A stretch of 64,000 bases of DNA from Mediterraneibacter hominis (GCF_014287475.1 NZ_JACOPF010000001.1:806001-870000), one strand, 5' to 3'; shown: positions 1 to 9,240, counted from the stretch's first letter. Translations and numbers: made by a program. The notes: a model not told the origin generated them from the sequence alone.

Positions 1-485
1 TCGCCGCCATATTCGATAATGTCCACAATATCCGGCATCGGCTTCGTCCTCTCATTCATTTTTCCGCCCTCGATACGGGGATCGATAAATGTTCCCAGCC
101 CCACCTTCGACATTTTCCCCGGAAGTCCGCATGCCATACTCCTGTAAAGCTGTGCAATCTGTCCTTGCGGCAGGCAATACGCCTCGACCTTGCTCTCTGC
201 GATCATCTCCATCCACTTCGGCTGCAGTCCCCAATGCGAACCGATAATTCGCTTCACGAGCCCTTCATGTGCGAAATGCTGTATTCCGTCTTTTCTGTCA
301 CTTTGTCCGCAAGAATGAACAAGGGTAATGTCCTTGGGATGTCCGGTAGTCTCAAAGCGTTTTTCTATTGCTTTTAATACCGCTTCACTGGCACTGACCA
401 TCGTCATGCCGATCGTACACACTGTAGAATTGTCCGCAATTTTCTCCGCTGCCTCGCCGGCCGTTATAAAGTTTGCCTTTAACAT
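1..485 (-). CDS. Acyl-CoA:carboxylate CoA-transferase, N-terminal part (cut by window edge)
   Basis: Reading from an ATG at 485 toward the left edge gives about 161 residues that begin MLKANFITAGEAAEKIADN and include a VCTIGMTMVSASEAVL stretch and a FIDPRIEGGKMN stretch. These are typical of the N-terminal half of family I CoA-transferases (acetate or propionate CoA-transferase type), which swap CoA between an acyl-CoA and a free acid in the cytosol. The catalytic Glu lies in the C-terminal half, outside the window. The ATG overlaps the stop codon of the upstream CoA ligase (ATGTTAA), so the two are probably translationally coupled. The exact acid substrate cannot be read from this part. Confidence 0.8.
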   Translation of the reverse strand, partial: MLKANFITAGEAAEKIADNSTVCTIGMTMVSASEAVLKAIEKRFETTGHPKDITLVHSCGQSDRKDGIQHFAHEGLVKRIIGSHWGLQPKWMEMIAESKVEAYCLPQGQIAQLYRSMACGLPGKMSKVGLGTFIDPRIEGGKMNERTKPMPDIVDIIEYGG

Positions 486-2089
486 ATTTCTTTCTCCTGT
501 TCAAAAAGTGATCGGATGTATTTTTTATCTGTCTTTAACCCTTGTGTCCTTGGAATTTCCTTCAGGAACAATATCCTCTCCGGCACTTTAAACCTTGCCA
601 TCTTTTCGAGAAGTCTACTGCGGATCTCCCCCTCCGTGACCGTACATCCTTTTCTTAGCACGACGGCCGCCGCCGCGACTTCTCCATACTTCAGGTCAGG
701 AATCCCGACTACCGCGGCGTCTTTGATCTCCTTTAGGCTGACAAGCTCTTCCTCTACATCTGTACACCATATTTTTTCCCCTCCTCTGTTGATCATGTCT
801 TTCCTGCGGTCAACAAAGAACACATACGCATCGTCATTGACATATCCCATATCGCCGGTATTGAGCCAGCCGTCCTCGGTGTAAAGAGGAGAGTCTGTTT
901 TATAATAATATTCAGCCACGTTGGCGCCTTTGATATAGACCATTCCGACGGTTCCGTTCTCAACTTCCCTGCCGTCATCATCAAGAACTTTTAATTCCAG
1001 GCCCGGAATGGGGATACCTGCGGATGACGGATATCTTCCGGTCGGCGTATCCGATGGAAACAGAGTTCCCGGACTGGCGGTTTCTGTCATCCCGAACACA
1101 GTCCGTATCTCCGCATCCGGCATCCATCTATGCAGTTCATTTAACTTCTCGACCGGCATATAACTGCTGCCGCACAGTATCATCCTCACAGACGGAAGCT
1201 CTGGATATTTTTCCTTCAGATCCATCATCATTCCAAATACAGTCGGTGAGCCATGCATAAACGTGATCTTATCTTCCATGACACAGTTTAGGATCCTTTC
1301 TGCGTTATATTTCTTCTGTAAATAGACCGTACCACCTGATAATACAAATACGCCGAGCAGAGCAATCAGACCTGTGACATGATAGATCGGGACTGGTATT
1401 ACAGTGCGGTCATCACAGGTGACATTGCACAACCTCTGGTAAATCATCGCCGCGTGCAGAATATTATAGTTTTTCATCACAACTCCCTTACTCGCCGATG
1501 TTGTCCCCGATGTGAACATCAGGATCGCTTCGTCTTCAAGGCTTCCCTTTGAACCGCCTCTTTTACCGACTGGTATGTCGATATGACGGAACCCGTAACC
1601 GTGTTCTTCATCCACAGAATAGATACACTGCATAGCTTCTTCGTACGGTTCTGTCCACTCGCGGAATTTGTCTGCCGCGATCAGATACTGAAGATCCGCT
1701 TTCTCTATTAAAGCCTGAAGCTCATGCTTTCTGTATTTGCTCGGGAAAGGAACTGTCACCGCCCCGATCTTGCACGCCGCGTAAAATGCTGTGCAAAACT
1801 CGATTCCATTATACAGGAGCAATCCGATATGATCCCCATGTTTTGCTCCCCGCCTGTATAGAAGCTCTGCAAAATCATCTACCATCCGGACGAACGTCTG
1901 ATATGAATATGTGCGTCCCCAGTTATCTATAAAAGCAGTTCTGTCCGGATATTTCACCATACTGTCTTCAAGCATCTCGTAATAGTTGTTTCTCATGTGC
2001 ACGAAAGTAAATATTTCCTGTCCTGAAATTTTCCGAATGTCCATGCCTTCCGTCATACAGTCAGGCCAGACTTTCTTTCCCGCTATCAT
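479..2089 (-). CDS. AMP-forming acyl-CoA synthetase (ANL superfamily)
   Basis: The 536-residue protein has the ordered motifs of adenylate-forming enzymes: the P-loop MFTSGTTSASKG near residues 191-202, FGMTET at 332-337, TGDMGY at 411-416, DRRKDMINRGGEKIW at 427-441 and a C-terminal PRTQGLKTDKK at 513-523 in the position of the catalytic-lysine motif. It would activate a carboxylic acid as acyl-AMP and transfer it to CoA. The C-terminal motif differs from the usual PRTxxGK, so which lysine is catalytic is uncertain. The start follows an AAGGAGA site 7 bases upstream. It overlaps the CoA-transferase gene, implying a shared acyl-CoA pathway; the substrate is unknown. Confidence 0.85.
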   Translation of the reverse strand: MIAGKKVWPDCMTEGMDIRKISGQEIFTFVHMRNNYYEMLEDSMVKYPDRTAFIDNWGRTYSYQTFVRMVDDFAELLYRRGAKHGDHIGLLLYNGIEFCTAFYAACKIGAVTVPFPSKYRKHELQALIEKADLQYLIAADKFREWTEPYEEAMQCIYSVDEEHGYGFRHIDIPVGKRGGSKGSLEDEAILMFTSGTTSASKGVVMKNYNILHAAMIYQRLCNVTCDDRTVIPVPIYHVTGLIALLGVFVLSGGTVYLQKKYNAERILNCVMEDKITFMHGSPTVFGMMMDLKEKYPELPSVRMILCGSSYMPVEKLNELHRWMPDAEIRTVFGMTETASPGTLFPSDTPTGRYPSSAGIPIPGLELKVLDDDGREVENGTVGMVYIKGANVAEYYYKTDSPLYTEDGWLNTGDMGYVNDDAYVFFVDRRKDMINRGGEKIWCTDVEEELVSLKEIKDAAVVGIPDLKYGEVAAAAVVLRKGCTVTEGEIRSRLLEKMARFKVPERILFLKEIPRTQGLKTDKKYIRSLFEQEKEIC

Positions 2090-2101
2090 CTCCGTCTCCT
2101 T

Positions 2102-2737
2102 TCACCCTCTGCTTCTTTCCAGCACTATAGTCTCATCAGCAAGCTGATGATAAAACGCATCAATCTGCTGATCTGTAAGCACTGCTTCCGCGCTTCCAGA
2201 TAATTCTTTGACCGTTCCGATCAGTTCTTTTCTCCTGATAACCGGAATCTCCGGATCGCTGCTGCCATTCCACGACAGACTGGTCTTCTGTGGAAATACC
2301 ACGACAGATTTCATCGGTATATCCACATTTCCAAGCCTCTGCCGGAGTCTCTTCTCAAAAAACCTGCACTCATCCACAGGGCTTTTCCCGTTTTTGCCGC
2401 CATGTCTCTTCAGAATGACTTCCCCACTCTGATTTTTGATATTTAATATATAAATTCCTGTATTCAGAAGCAGAAGGATGTATGCCTGAGGCGTATCCTC
2501 TCCCTTCACCTGTGCGAGCTGATAAAAGATCCTGTGCTTTCCGAGTTCATTTTTCAGGTAAAAGCTCTCTGATAATCTTCGAATATTTTTTCTGCGAAAT
2601 GCATATTCAACATAGCTTGAATAAATTTCAATATATACACTTCTGCGGAATATTCTCCACTGCCAGATCGTCCTGATGACCCAGTAGCCGCCCGCCACAA
2701 GTACGAGTCCTATCAGTACTTCATTCCAAACTCCCAT
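2102..2737 (-). CDS. Membrane-anchored protein with NERD-like domain
   Basis: This 211-residue protein starts with one hydrophobic segment (about residues 5-24) followed by a basic stretch, predicting an N-terminal membrane anchor with a cytoplasmic body. The central sequence GIYILNIKNQSGEVI resembles the core of NERD (nuclease-related) domains, where a similar G-I-x-V-I-x-x-K-N-x-S-G pattern carries the conserved Lys. It lies 12 bases upstream of the CoA ligase and has an AGGAGG ribosome site. The NERD assignment rests on this short pattern only. Its role and any link to the neighbouring CoA genes are unknown. Confidence 0.55.
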   Translation of the reverse strand: MGVWNEVLIGLVLVAGGYWVIRTIWQWRIFRRSVYIEIYSSYVEYAFRRKNIRRLSESFYLKNELGKHRIFYQLAQVKGEDTPQAYILLLLNTGIYILNIKNQSGEVILKRHGGKNGKSPVDECRFFEKRLRQRLGNVDIPMKSVVVFPQKTSLSWNGSSDPEIPVIRRKELIGTVKELSGSAEAVLTDQQIDAFYHQLADETIVLERSRG

Positions 2738-2758
2738 CCTCTGCCTCCTGTATTGTTA

Positions 2759-3643
2759 TTAATCCAATTCCGGCCCACTGCCTTGCTCAAATGAATATCT
2801 TCCGCTAGAACCAATTACACGCATATAAGATTTGATAAAATCCTTCATTGCATTCTGTGCCGCGATACAAAGATCCATATAGTCGATAGATGGATTTTCT
2901 TTCAGCGTACTCATTGTCACGTTGACCGCATGTCTGAAAAGATCTGTGCACACATTGATCTTGTTGATACCGTACGCTACAGCCTTTTTGATATTCTCCT
3001 CGCCTGCACCGCTTCCGCCGTGGAGGACAAGCGGCATGTTAAGTTCCTCTTTCAGCTCCTTTAACCGGTCAAAGTCCAATCTTGGAACCATTCCCTTTGG
3101 ATATGCGCCATGCGCCGTCCCGATCGCCACCGCCAGGCAGTCACAATCTGTCTTCTCTACAAATTCCTTCGCCTGCGCCACATTTGTATACAGATCCGCG
3201 TTGCTGTTGTCATCCTGAGCAGCCTGTCCTACATGTCCAAGCTCCGCCTCACAGGAAAGCCCCATACTGTGTGCAAGGGCCGCGATCTGCTGTGTCCTCC
3301 TTACATTCTCCTCGAACGGAAAACTGGACGAATCGATCATTACACTAGAAAATCCGTATTTCATGGCATTCACAATATCCTCAAACGCTGCGCCGTGATC
3401 GAGATTAAAAGCGACGGGGACAGAAACCCTCTCCGCCATCCCCCGTATCATCGGAGCCATGATCTCACCGTGTCCATGCGCTTTCATCTGCCGCGGGGAA
3501 ATGTTGATGATCACAGCCGACTTTTCCTCTTCCGCCGATTCGATGATCGCTTTCGCCTGCTCCATATTCACACAGTTTATCGCCATCACCGCGTAATTGT
3601 TTTTATGTGCGTGAAGCAGCATTTCTTTCATTGATACGTACAT
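2759..3643 (-). CDS. Class II fructose/tagatose-bisphosphate aldolase family protein
   Basis: The 294-residue protein carries the zinc-aldolase signatures LDHG near the middle of the N-terminal half, EAELGHVG, GTAHG and LHGGSG, in the order expected for class II ketose-bisphosphate aldolases that cleave a phosphorylated sugar to dihydroxyacetone phosphate plus an aldehyde. I place the start at the ATG at 3643, which follows AGGAGGAAG; the longer open frame to 3691 lacks a site. It follows the fructose-type PTS genes, so it probably cleaves the sugar phosphate made from the imported sugar. The exact sugar (fructose, tagatose or another) cannot be decided. Confidence 0.85.
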   Translation of the reverse strand: MYVSMKEMLLHAHKNNYAVMAINCVNMEQAKAIIESAEEEKSAVIINISPRQMKAHGHGEIMAPMIRGMAERVSVPVAFNLDHGAAFEDIVNAMKYGFSSVMIDSSSFPFEENVRRTQQIAALAHSMGLSCEAELGHVGQAAQDDNSNADLYTNVAQAKEFVEKTDCDCLAVAIGTAHGAYPKGMVPRLDFDRLKELKEELNMPLVLHGGSGAGEENIKKAVAYGINKINVCTDLFRHAVNVTMSTLKENPSIDYMDLCIAAQNAMKDFIKSYMRVIGSSGRYSFEQGSGPELD

Positions 3644-3667
3644 AATTCTTCCTCCTGTTATTTTTAT

Positions 3668-3705
3668 AAAGAGGACTTCCCACAATCTCATGGGGAGTCC
3701 CCTTT
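3668..3705 (-). promoter_or_regulatory. Stem-loop between PTS IIC and aldolase genes
   Basis: The two arms AAAGAGGACTTCCC and GGGAGTCCCCTTT pair over about 14 positions with one wobble and one mismatch around an 11-base loop. It sits between two genes that otherwise read as one operon. No clear U-run follows on the minus strand, so it may be an attenuator, mRNA-processing or stability element rather than a full terminator. Confidence 0.5.
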
Positions 3706-3714
3706 CACTGTCTC

Positions 3715-4797
3715 CTAAATCAAAGGATTCTCCATTTCTTCATCTTCAGCGCCTTCCGGCAGAGGCCGCTTCAATATCGAGTAAAGCACACCTGTGATAC
3801 AACCTCCTAAGAGCCACAATCCGATAAATAGAAGCGGATTAGAAGTCATAACAACCGAGAACATTCCTCCATGTACTGCTGGAGATTCCAACCCAAACAG
3901 CATACACAGACCACCTGTGACAGCACCGCCTACGCAGATGGAAAGTGTCAGTCTAATCGGATCCTTTAACTGGAACGGGATTACACCTTCCTGTACATAG
4001 CAGCAGGAAAGTATAATAAGAGATGCTGCCTGCTCTCTTTCTGTTTTTGTGAATTTCTTACGGCTCCACGGAAGCAATGTTGAAAGAGCGATTCCAAGAG
4101 GGGAGGTCATACCTGCACACATCTTTGCAGATGTCGGGATGAAGAAACCGTCCGCGTTCAGTCCGTTTACGAACAGTGCAGCCGTCTTGTTGACCGGACC
4201 ACCGTTATCGAATGCGATCATTGCTCCTATCACAGCTCCGAGAAGGAATCTGGAACCTGCGCTTAACGCTGTCAGCCATCCTGTCACGACACTCATCAGC
4301 CATGAGATCGGAACACCTACTACATACCACATCAGAAGACCTACAACCAAAGTAGAAATAACAGGAATAAACATAATCGGCATAATACCCTGAAGTGCCT
4401 TCGGCACTTTGATCTTCTTCATTTGAAGTACAAACCAGCCTGCGAGCAAAGCACCCACAAGACCTCCTACGAATCCCGTGTTCATCGTTCCGGCAAGAAC
4501 ACCCATTGCGTACCCTGGTGCGATACCTGGCTTGTCAGCAATCGCATACGCAATAAAAGCCGCAAGACACGGAACTGCAAATGAGAACAGATTGTTACCG
4601 ATAGTGTAAATAACCTGCGCAAGCGTTTGCATTTCCGCCGCTGTATTTCCAATGTCATATCCACCTATCATTTTTGCCAGGGCAGTGATCACACCACCTC
4701 CTACGATAACCGGAATCATATATGAGATTCCTGTCATAATTGCATCTTTACAGATTGATCCTACACTCTTTTGTTTTTTTCTTTGAATTTCTGCCAT
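3715..4797 (-). CDS. PTS fructose-type permease, EIIC component
   Basis: A 360-residue, very hydrophobic protein with about eight to ten membrane segments and the conserved loops GGVITALAKMIGGYD, IAFDNGGPVNKTA and GGMFSVV, typical of the fructose-family EIIC. It forms the sugar channel in the cytoplasmic membrane and presents sugar for phosphorylation by EIIB. The separate IIB and IIA genes lie directly upstream with 1-3 base gaps, so the permease is assembled from three polypeptides. The sugar specificity cannot be read from sequence. Confidence 0.9.
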   Translation of the reverse strand: MAEIQRKKQKSVGSICKDAIMTGISYMIPVIVGGGVITALAKMIGGYDIGNTAAEMQTLAQVIYTIGNNLFSFAVPCLAAFIAYAIADKPGIAPGYAMGVLAGTMNTGFVGGLVGALLAGWFVLQMKKIKVPKALQGIMPIMFIPVISTLVVGLLMWYVVGVPISWLMSVVTGWLTALSAGSRFLLGAVIGAMIAFDNGGPVNKTAALFVNGLNADGFFIPTSAKMCAGMTSPLGIALSTLLPWSRKKFTKTEREQAASLIILSCCYVQEGVIPFQLKDPIRLTLSICVGGAVTGGLCMLFGLESPAVHGGMFSVVMTSNPLLFIGLWLLGGCITGVLYSILKRPLPEGAEDEEMENPLI

Positions 4798-4798
4798 C

Positions 4799-5107
4799 TT
4801 ATCCTAACGCCTCCACTAACTCATCAATTACCGCATCAGCATCTTTGATCGGTTCGTTCACTTTGAAACTCATTGTCGGAATATCTTTAAAACGACTTGA
4901 ATTTTTGATCTTCACATCACTTGCAATGATGCATGCATCACATCGTTTCAGATCCTCCTCCGTGATCTCGTCTTCTACTCCCTGTGCCCCCTGCGTCTCA
5001 ACCTTGATTTCGATTCCTTTTTTCTGAGCCGCTTTCTTCAAGTTGGCCGCCGCCATGTAGGTATGTGCGATTCCTACCGGGCAGCTGCATACTGCAACTA
5101 AATACAT
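4799..5107 (-). CDS. PTS fructose-type EIIB component
   Basis: The 102-residue cytosolic protein begins MYLVAVCSCPVGIAHTYMAA; the Cys of the SCPVGIAHT motif (residue 9) is the predicted phosphocysteine that passes phosphate from EIIA to the sugar. Its length and the following Rossmann-like pattern fit the fructose-family IIB. It is one base upstream of the EIIC gene and 3 bases downstream of EIIA, so the three are clearly one transcription unit. Confidence 0.92.
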   Translation of the reverse strand: MYLVAVCSCPVGIAHTYMAAANLKKAAQKKGIEIKVETQGAQGVEDEITEEDLKRCDACIIASDVKIKNSSRFKDIPTMSFKVNEPIKDADAVIDELVEALG

Positions 5108-5110
5108 ACC

Positions 5111-5569
5111 CTACTGCTCCTTTCTTGATTGAAATATATTGATGATCTGATCTACGTCAGCAGCATCCTTTAATGATTCGCGAAAGTCGTCATCCATCAG
5201 ACTTACCGCAAGTTGTGACAACATTTTCAAATGGACATTGTCCGAGGAATCCGGCGCCGCCAGCATAATCACATAGTCAACCGGCTCATTATCCAGCGCT
5301 CCCCATTCGATCGGATTTTTCAGTTTCACCAACGTAAACGCGGCGTCTTTCACACATGAGTTCTTGCAATGCGGGATTGCGATCCCATTCCCCATTCCTG
5401 TAGCAAATTCCAGCTCTCTCGCCTTCACCCCTGCCAGATATTCGTTGTAATCAGTAACTTTACCCGCGTCATACATCATCCGACAGATCTTTTGGATAGC
5501 CTCCTCTTTATCTTTTGCATCCAGACTCAGCGAAACTAATCTTCTGTCAATCATATCTGCCATTTCCAT
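5111..5569 (-). CDS. PTS fructose/mannitol-type EIIA component
   Basis: This 152-residue protein has the EIIA-Fru/Mtl pattern with GNGIAIPHCKN, where His67 is the predicted phosphorylation site that accepts phosphate from HPr. A later VMLAAPDSSDNVHLKMLSQLA stretch is also family-typical. AAAGGAGAT precedes the ATG at 5569. It is the first structural gene after the regulator and would feed EIIB. Confidence 0.9.
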   Translation of the reverse strand: MEMADMIDRRLVSLSLDAKDKEEAIQKICRMMYDAGKVTDYNEYLAGVKARELEFATGMGNGIAIPHCKNSCVKDAAFTLVKLKNPIEWGALDNEPVDYVIMLAAPDSSDNVHLKMLSQLAVSLMDDDFRESLKDAADVDQIINIFQSRKEQ

Positions 5570-5608
5570 TGTCTTAATCTCCTTTCAAATCAACTCAGAG
5601 TTTGATTT

Positions 5609-7540
5609 TTATTTAAATAATTCTGTATATTTTTTTGCTTTCAGCATGTTTTCCACTGCCTTTTTATCTCTGGTCAATTCCAGGACATCCTTAAATATTT
5701 CTTTGATATATGCCTGTGACGCAGCATCCAGAGACAACATGAAAATAATCTGTACTTTTTCCTCTCCCCAACTGACCGGCCTTTTCAATGTCATTAATCC
5801 GATCCCCTGTCTTTTAATGTGTCCTTCAAATGCATGCGGGATCGCGATCAGATTTCCAACCGCGGTCTCCGAAAGATTTTCCCGTTCAAACACAGAATTT
5901 ATAAAGTCTTCATCTGTATATCCCTCGCTAAGCATCCTGCCGCCCAGAAGCCGAATCACTTCCTCTCTGGACTTAAGATCACAGTCAAGGATCGTTATCT
6001 CATTATGTAAAAACTGTTTCAGATACCTGTAATTATTATCCGGCTCCGGAGTATTTTCTTTGTTATCCACCAGAAATTTCTGGATCTTCTTTATATCCGC
6101 TTCATTCAATACCGGTGATATCTGAACGACCGGTGTCGATTCAAGCACAACCGGTACCGTCGTAATCACAAAATCCTGTTCCTCCGGTTTCAGTTCCGAA
6201 AGCCTCGTAGCTGAGGTCACCTTACTGATTTCCAAATTGGGGAAATAACTTCCCAGTTTCACTTTCAAGAACTGCGATGTTCCAAATCCGGTTGTACATA
6301 CAATGGACACCGTATATTTCCGCACTGCTTTCTGCCTCATCCGTTCTATGGATGTCCCCATATGGAACGTGATAAAACCGATCTCGTCTTCTTTTGGTTT
6401 AAACTGATATAAAGCAGAAAACTTTGCCATAAAATACGAGGCAACCTCATATTCATAAAAAAGTTCTTTTTTGATGGCCTCAAGGATCGGATTGTATGTG
6501 TACAGCTTACTGTTCATCCTGAGAATCATACATTCCAGATGATCCATCAGCGAGCCGATCAGCTCGTCGTCGTTTTCCATATTTAATGAAAATTTCCTGT
6601 CACAGTCCATCAATAATTCTATAACTGCATCAAACATTTCCGGATTACGTTCACGCTTCTCCTTCAACGTCCTTTCCTTCTCCATCGGAATGTGAAATCT
6701 AAGACCTCTAAGACAAATGCTCAGATATAAATTTTCTGCCTCCGGTATTTCTATCCCCCATGTTTCAGCCAGCCGTTCCTTGAGATACTGGAGTACGAAA
6801 TTCATTCTCCTTGATTCCCAGTGATCATAGCTATCTCCCTGATCCATCTGTCTGCCCTGTGACAACCGTTTAAGCATGACCGCAAGCGCTATGATCAGTT
6901 CTTCCACCGATGTATCTGTAAGAACGAATTGAAACCTTCTCTCGATCTGATTTATAATCTCTCTAAGCTGAGCCAGATCGATCTCTTCAAAATGACGTTG
7001 AATATTTAATGTGCCGGTCTCTTTCCTTCCTTCCGCCTGTTTCAATGCTTCTATCAGAGCTGAACGAAATTGGCTTTCTGTCCCTTCAACCTTAATCCCA
7101 TATTTTACTTTCTTTATAAAATCGAGATTGAAATGATCCCAGAATGTATCCAGTTCACCCAGATCGTTCAGTACGGAGGCCCTGCTTATGTAATACTCTT
7201 TCGCAAGTGTTTCCATAGATATATAATCATTCTGAAATAAAAGCTCTACCGCGAAATGATACTTCCTTACCTCAGGAAGCATATATGTGTTTACTCCGCC
7301 TTTCAGGAGTTCCTTCAGATATTTTTCTCCCTCGGCATTGTCAAATTCGATCCACAGTCCGACACCCTGCTGACTATTGATCCGGCAAAGATGATTGTTC
7401 AGTTGTTCGTTAATCTTTTTTATATCCGTCTTTATTGTTCTGGAACTGACCTTGAGTACGTCAGCGATCTGAGCCGTCGTCAGTGTGTCACCATGCTCCA
7501 TAAGTAAATCCAATATCCTTTTTTCTCTTGTCAACAGCAT
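5609..7540 (-). CDS. PRD-type transcriptional regulator (BglG/MtlR family) with EIIB- and EIIA-like domains
   Basis: The 643-residue protein starts with a winged-helix HTH (TTAQIADVLKVSSRTIKTDI), has a second HTH around residues 110-125 (LAKEYYISRASVLNDL), two PTS-regulation domains in the middle, an EIIB-like domain with VSIVCTTGFGTSQF, and an EIIA-like domain ending with LIAIPHAFEG. Phosphorylation of PRD, Cys and His residues by PTS proteins would tune its activity to sugar supply. It is the first gene of the aldolase-PTS operon and probably activates it. The DNA-binding HTHs point to a DNA-binding activator rather than an RNA antiterminator. Confidence 0.88.
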   Translation of the reverse strand: MLLTREKRILDLLMEHGDTLTTAQIADVLKVSSRTIKTDIKKINEQLNNHLCRINSQQGVGLWIEFDNAEGEKYLKELLKGGVNTYMLPEVRKYHFAVELLFQNDYISMETLAKEYYISRASVLNDLGELDTFWDHFNLDFIKKVKYGIKVEGTESQFRSALIEALKQAEGRKETGTLNIQRHFEEIDLAQLREIINQIERRFQFVLTDTSVEELIIALAVMLKRLSQGRQMDQGDSYDHWESRRMNFVLQYLKERLAETWGIEIPEAENLYLSICLRGLRFHIPMEKERTLKEKRERNPEMFDAVIELLMDCDRKFSLNMENDDELIGSLMDHLECMILRMNSKLYTYNPILEAIKKELFYEYEVASYFMAKFSALYQFKPKEDEIGFITFHMGTSIERMRQKAVRKYTVSIVCTTGFGTSQFLKVKLGSYFPNLEISKVTSATRLSELKPEEQDFVITTVPVVLESTPVVQISPVLNEADIKKIQKFLVDNKENTPEPDNNYRYLKQFLHNEITILDCDLKSREEVIRLLGGRMLSEGYTDEDFINSVFERENLSETAVGNLIAIPHAFEGHIKRQGIGLMTLKRPVSWGEEKVQIIFMLSLDAASQAYIKEIFKDVLELTRDKKAVENMLKAKKYTELFK

Positions 7541-7594
7541 GTCTTGGCTCTCACCTCTCTTCTGCTCCTGTTATTTGAGCATATTATACATGTA

Positions 7595-7608
7595 AAAAAA
7601 CGCTTTCC
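7595..7608. promoter_or_regulatory. Candidate CcpA cre site
   Basis: The bases around AAAACGCTTTCC match the cre consensus TGAAARCGYTTTCA at about 11 of 14 positions. It lies just upstream of the PTS regulator gene, where catabolite control would be expected. Visual match only. Confidence 0.4.
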
Positions 7609-7642
7609 ACAAATCAGATTATTTCCTCTTTTCCAGTAAACT

Positions 7643-7818
7643 TAGTGAAATAAATAGCAAAATTATACATTTTGCAACAAATTACATCAGGTTTTTTATG
7701 CACGTTGTACACTGTTTTTTTATCTATTTCCCCGCCTCCGCTTCATAAATCCCGTCTTTTTCGCTTTTCAAGTAATCTTCACTCTTTTGAACCGGTTTAT
7801 AAACAATTTATTTCACTA
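7643..7818. repeat. 13-bp inverted repeat pair, possible operator
   Basis: TAGTGAAATAAAT at 7643-7655 recurs exactly inverted as ATTTATTTCACTA at 7806-7818. The pair flanks about 150 bases between the divergent regulator and dehydrogenase genes. Such spaced half-sites could be bound by the PRD regulator, but the binding protein is inferred only from position. Confidence 0.45.
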
Positions 7819-7906
7819 TTCTGGTGCAATTTTCTCATTATTCTTTTTTTTCATTTATTCTTATAATAAACACAAAACAAAGTATTATTTTAAGGAGGAA
7901 TGGCAT

Positions 7907-9097
7907 ATGATCAATTTCGAGTTTTATAATCCTACAAAAGTTATTTTCGGAAAAAATGTAGAAGCTGAAGCCGGTAAAGAGATCAAAAGACTCGGCGGTC
8001 ACAAAGTACTTGTACATTTTGGTGGGGACTATCTTCAGAAAAGCGGCACATTAGATCGTGTACATCAAGGGCTTCTCGATGCTGGACTTGAATATGTAGA
8101 TCTGGACGGAGTTGTCCCGAATCCGCGTCTTAGTCTAGTAAAGAAAGGGATCGCTCTGTCTAAAAAAGAAAATATAGATTTCATCCTTCCGATCGGCGGC
8201 GGAAGCGCGATCGATTCCGCAAAAGGAATCGCCTATGGACTTGCCAATAACTTTGAACTTGAAGAACTATTAATGGGTAAAGTAACTACCGATAAGATCG
8301 CACCAATCGGCTGTATCTCCACAATTGCCGCAACAGGTTCCGAGACAAGCAATTCGATGGTGATCACCATCGAAGAATACGAAGGCCAGAAAAACCTGAA
8401 GCGTTCCTACAATCACGACTGCGCGCGTCCGCTTTTCGCATGCATGAACCCTGAATTGACTTACACACTTCCTGTATATCAGACAGCCAGCGGGGCATCC
8501 GACATTATGATGCATACAATGGAGCGCTATTTCACCAACACAAAAGACGTTGATCTAATCGACCGCATTGCAGAAGGTCTTCTCGTATCCGTCCGGGAAG
8601 CAGCCTTAAAAGCTGTGGCCACACCGGATAATTACGAGGCACGCGCTACTCTGATGTGGGCCGGAAGCCTATCCCACAACGGACTCACCGGAACAGGCCG
8701 TCAGTCCGACTTCGCATCACACAAGATCGAGCATGAGCTGGGCGGTATGTTCGACGTCGCTCACGGTGCGGGACTCTGCGCGATCTGGGGAAGCTGGGCA
8801 AGATACGTATACAAAACAAATCCGGCACGCTTTGCTCAGTTTGCAGTCCGCGTATTCGACGCAGCCGAAAATTTCCACAACATAGAAGAAACAGCGTTAA
8901 AAGGCATCGAGGCATGGGAAAACTGGTGTACAAAGATCGGTATGCCAATCAACCTGAGAGAACTTGGAGTTACTCCCACAGACAGCCAGATCGAAGAAAT
9001 GGCAGAAAAATGCGTTGCAACCGGCGGTGGTACTGTCGGATTTTTCCAACCGCTGAACAAAGACGATGTCATCAATATTTACAATATGGCAAAATAA
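7907..9097 (+). CDS. Iron-containing alcohol dehydrogenase (butanol dehydrogenase / YqhD-like)
   Basis: The 396-residue protein starts at the ATG after TAAGGAGGAATGGCAT and opens with MINFEFYNPTKVIFGKN, typical of NAD(P)H-dependent butanol/aldehyde reductases of the iron-dependent family. The nucleotide site GGGSAIDSAKG and the metal ligands in SDIMMHTMERY and SHKIEHELGG...DVAHGAG are present. It reduces aldehydes to alcohols, re-oxidising NAD(P)H during fermentation. Divergent from the PTS operon; a hairpin at 9187 ends it. The natural substrate is not determined. Confidence 0.88.
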   Translation: MINFEFYNPTKVIFGKNVEAEAGKEIKRLGGHKVLVHFGGDYLQKSGTLDRVHQGLLDAGLEYVDLDGVVPNPRLSLVKKGIALSKKENIDFILPIGGGSAIDSAKGIAYGLANNFELEELLMGKVTTDKIAPIGCISTIAATGSETSNSMVITIEEYEGQKNLKRSYNHDCARPLFACMNPELTYTLPVYQTASGASDIMMHTMERYFTNTKDVDLIDRIAEGLLVSVREAALKAVATPDNYEARATLMWAGSLSHNGLTGTGRQSDFASHKIEHELGGMFDVAHGAGLCAIWGSWARYVYKTNPARFAQFAVRVFDAAENFHNIEETALKGIEAWENWCTKIGMPINLRELGVTPTDSQIEEMAEKCVATGGGTVGFFQPLNKDDVINIYNMAK

Positions 9098-9186
9098 ATT
9101 CCTTTTCTTTCCTTCACGAGAGGGTATAGTGAATTGAGGAATCAACCGGAGATACGGATCTGTTCCGAAATAAATAGTATAAAGAA

Positions 9187-9227
9187 GGTGCCACAGAACC
9201 ATTTAACATAGATGATTTTGTGACACC
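9187..9227. terminator. Bidirectional terminator
   Basis: GGTGCCACA at 9187-9195 pairs with TGTGACACC at 9219-9227 with one mismatch, followed on the plus strand by a T-rich tract. It lies between the convergent dehydrogenase and XRE genes and can serve both. Confidence 0.65.
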
Positions 9228-9240
9228 CTTTCTTTTCTCT

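Larger units (their letters stand above)
7541..7906. promoter_or_regulatory. Divergent regulatory region between the PTS regulator and alcohol dehydrogenase
   Basis: This 366-base AT-rich stretch contains no convincing gene. It carries the candidate cre site, the 13-bp inverted repeat listed separately, and a TATAAT at 7862-7867 suitable as a -10 box for the dehydrogenase, but without a good -35 box at the right distance. A weak -35 would fit activator-dependent expression. Confidence 0.55.

Noticed and set aside
3110..3634. Long plus-strand frame opposite the aldolase gene
   Set aside because: It is a shadow of the aldolase frame with unlikely composition and no ribosome site.
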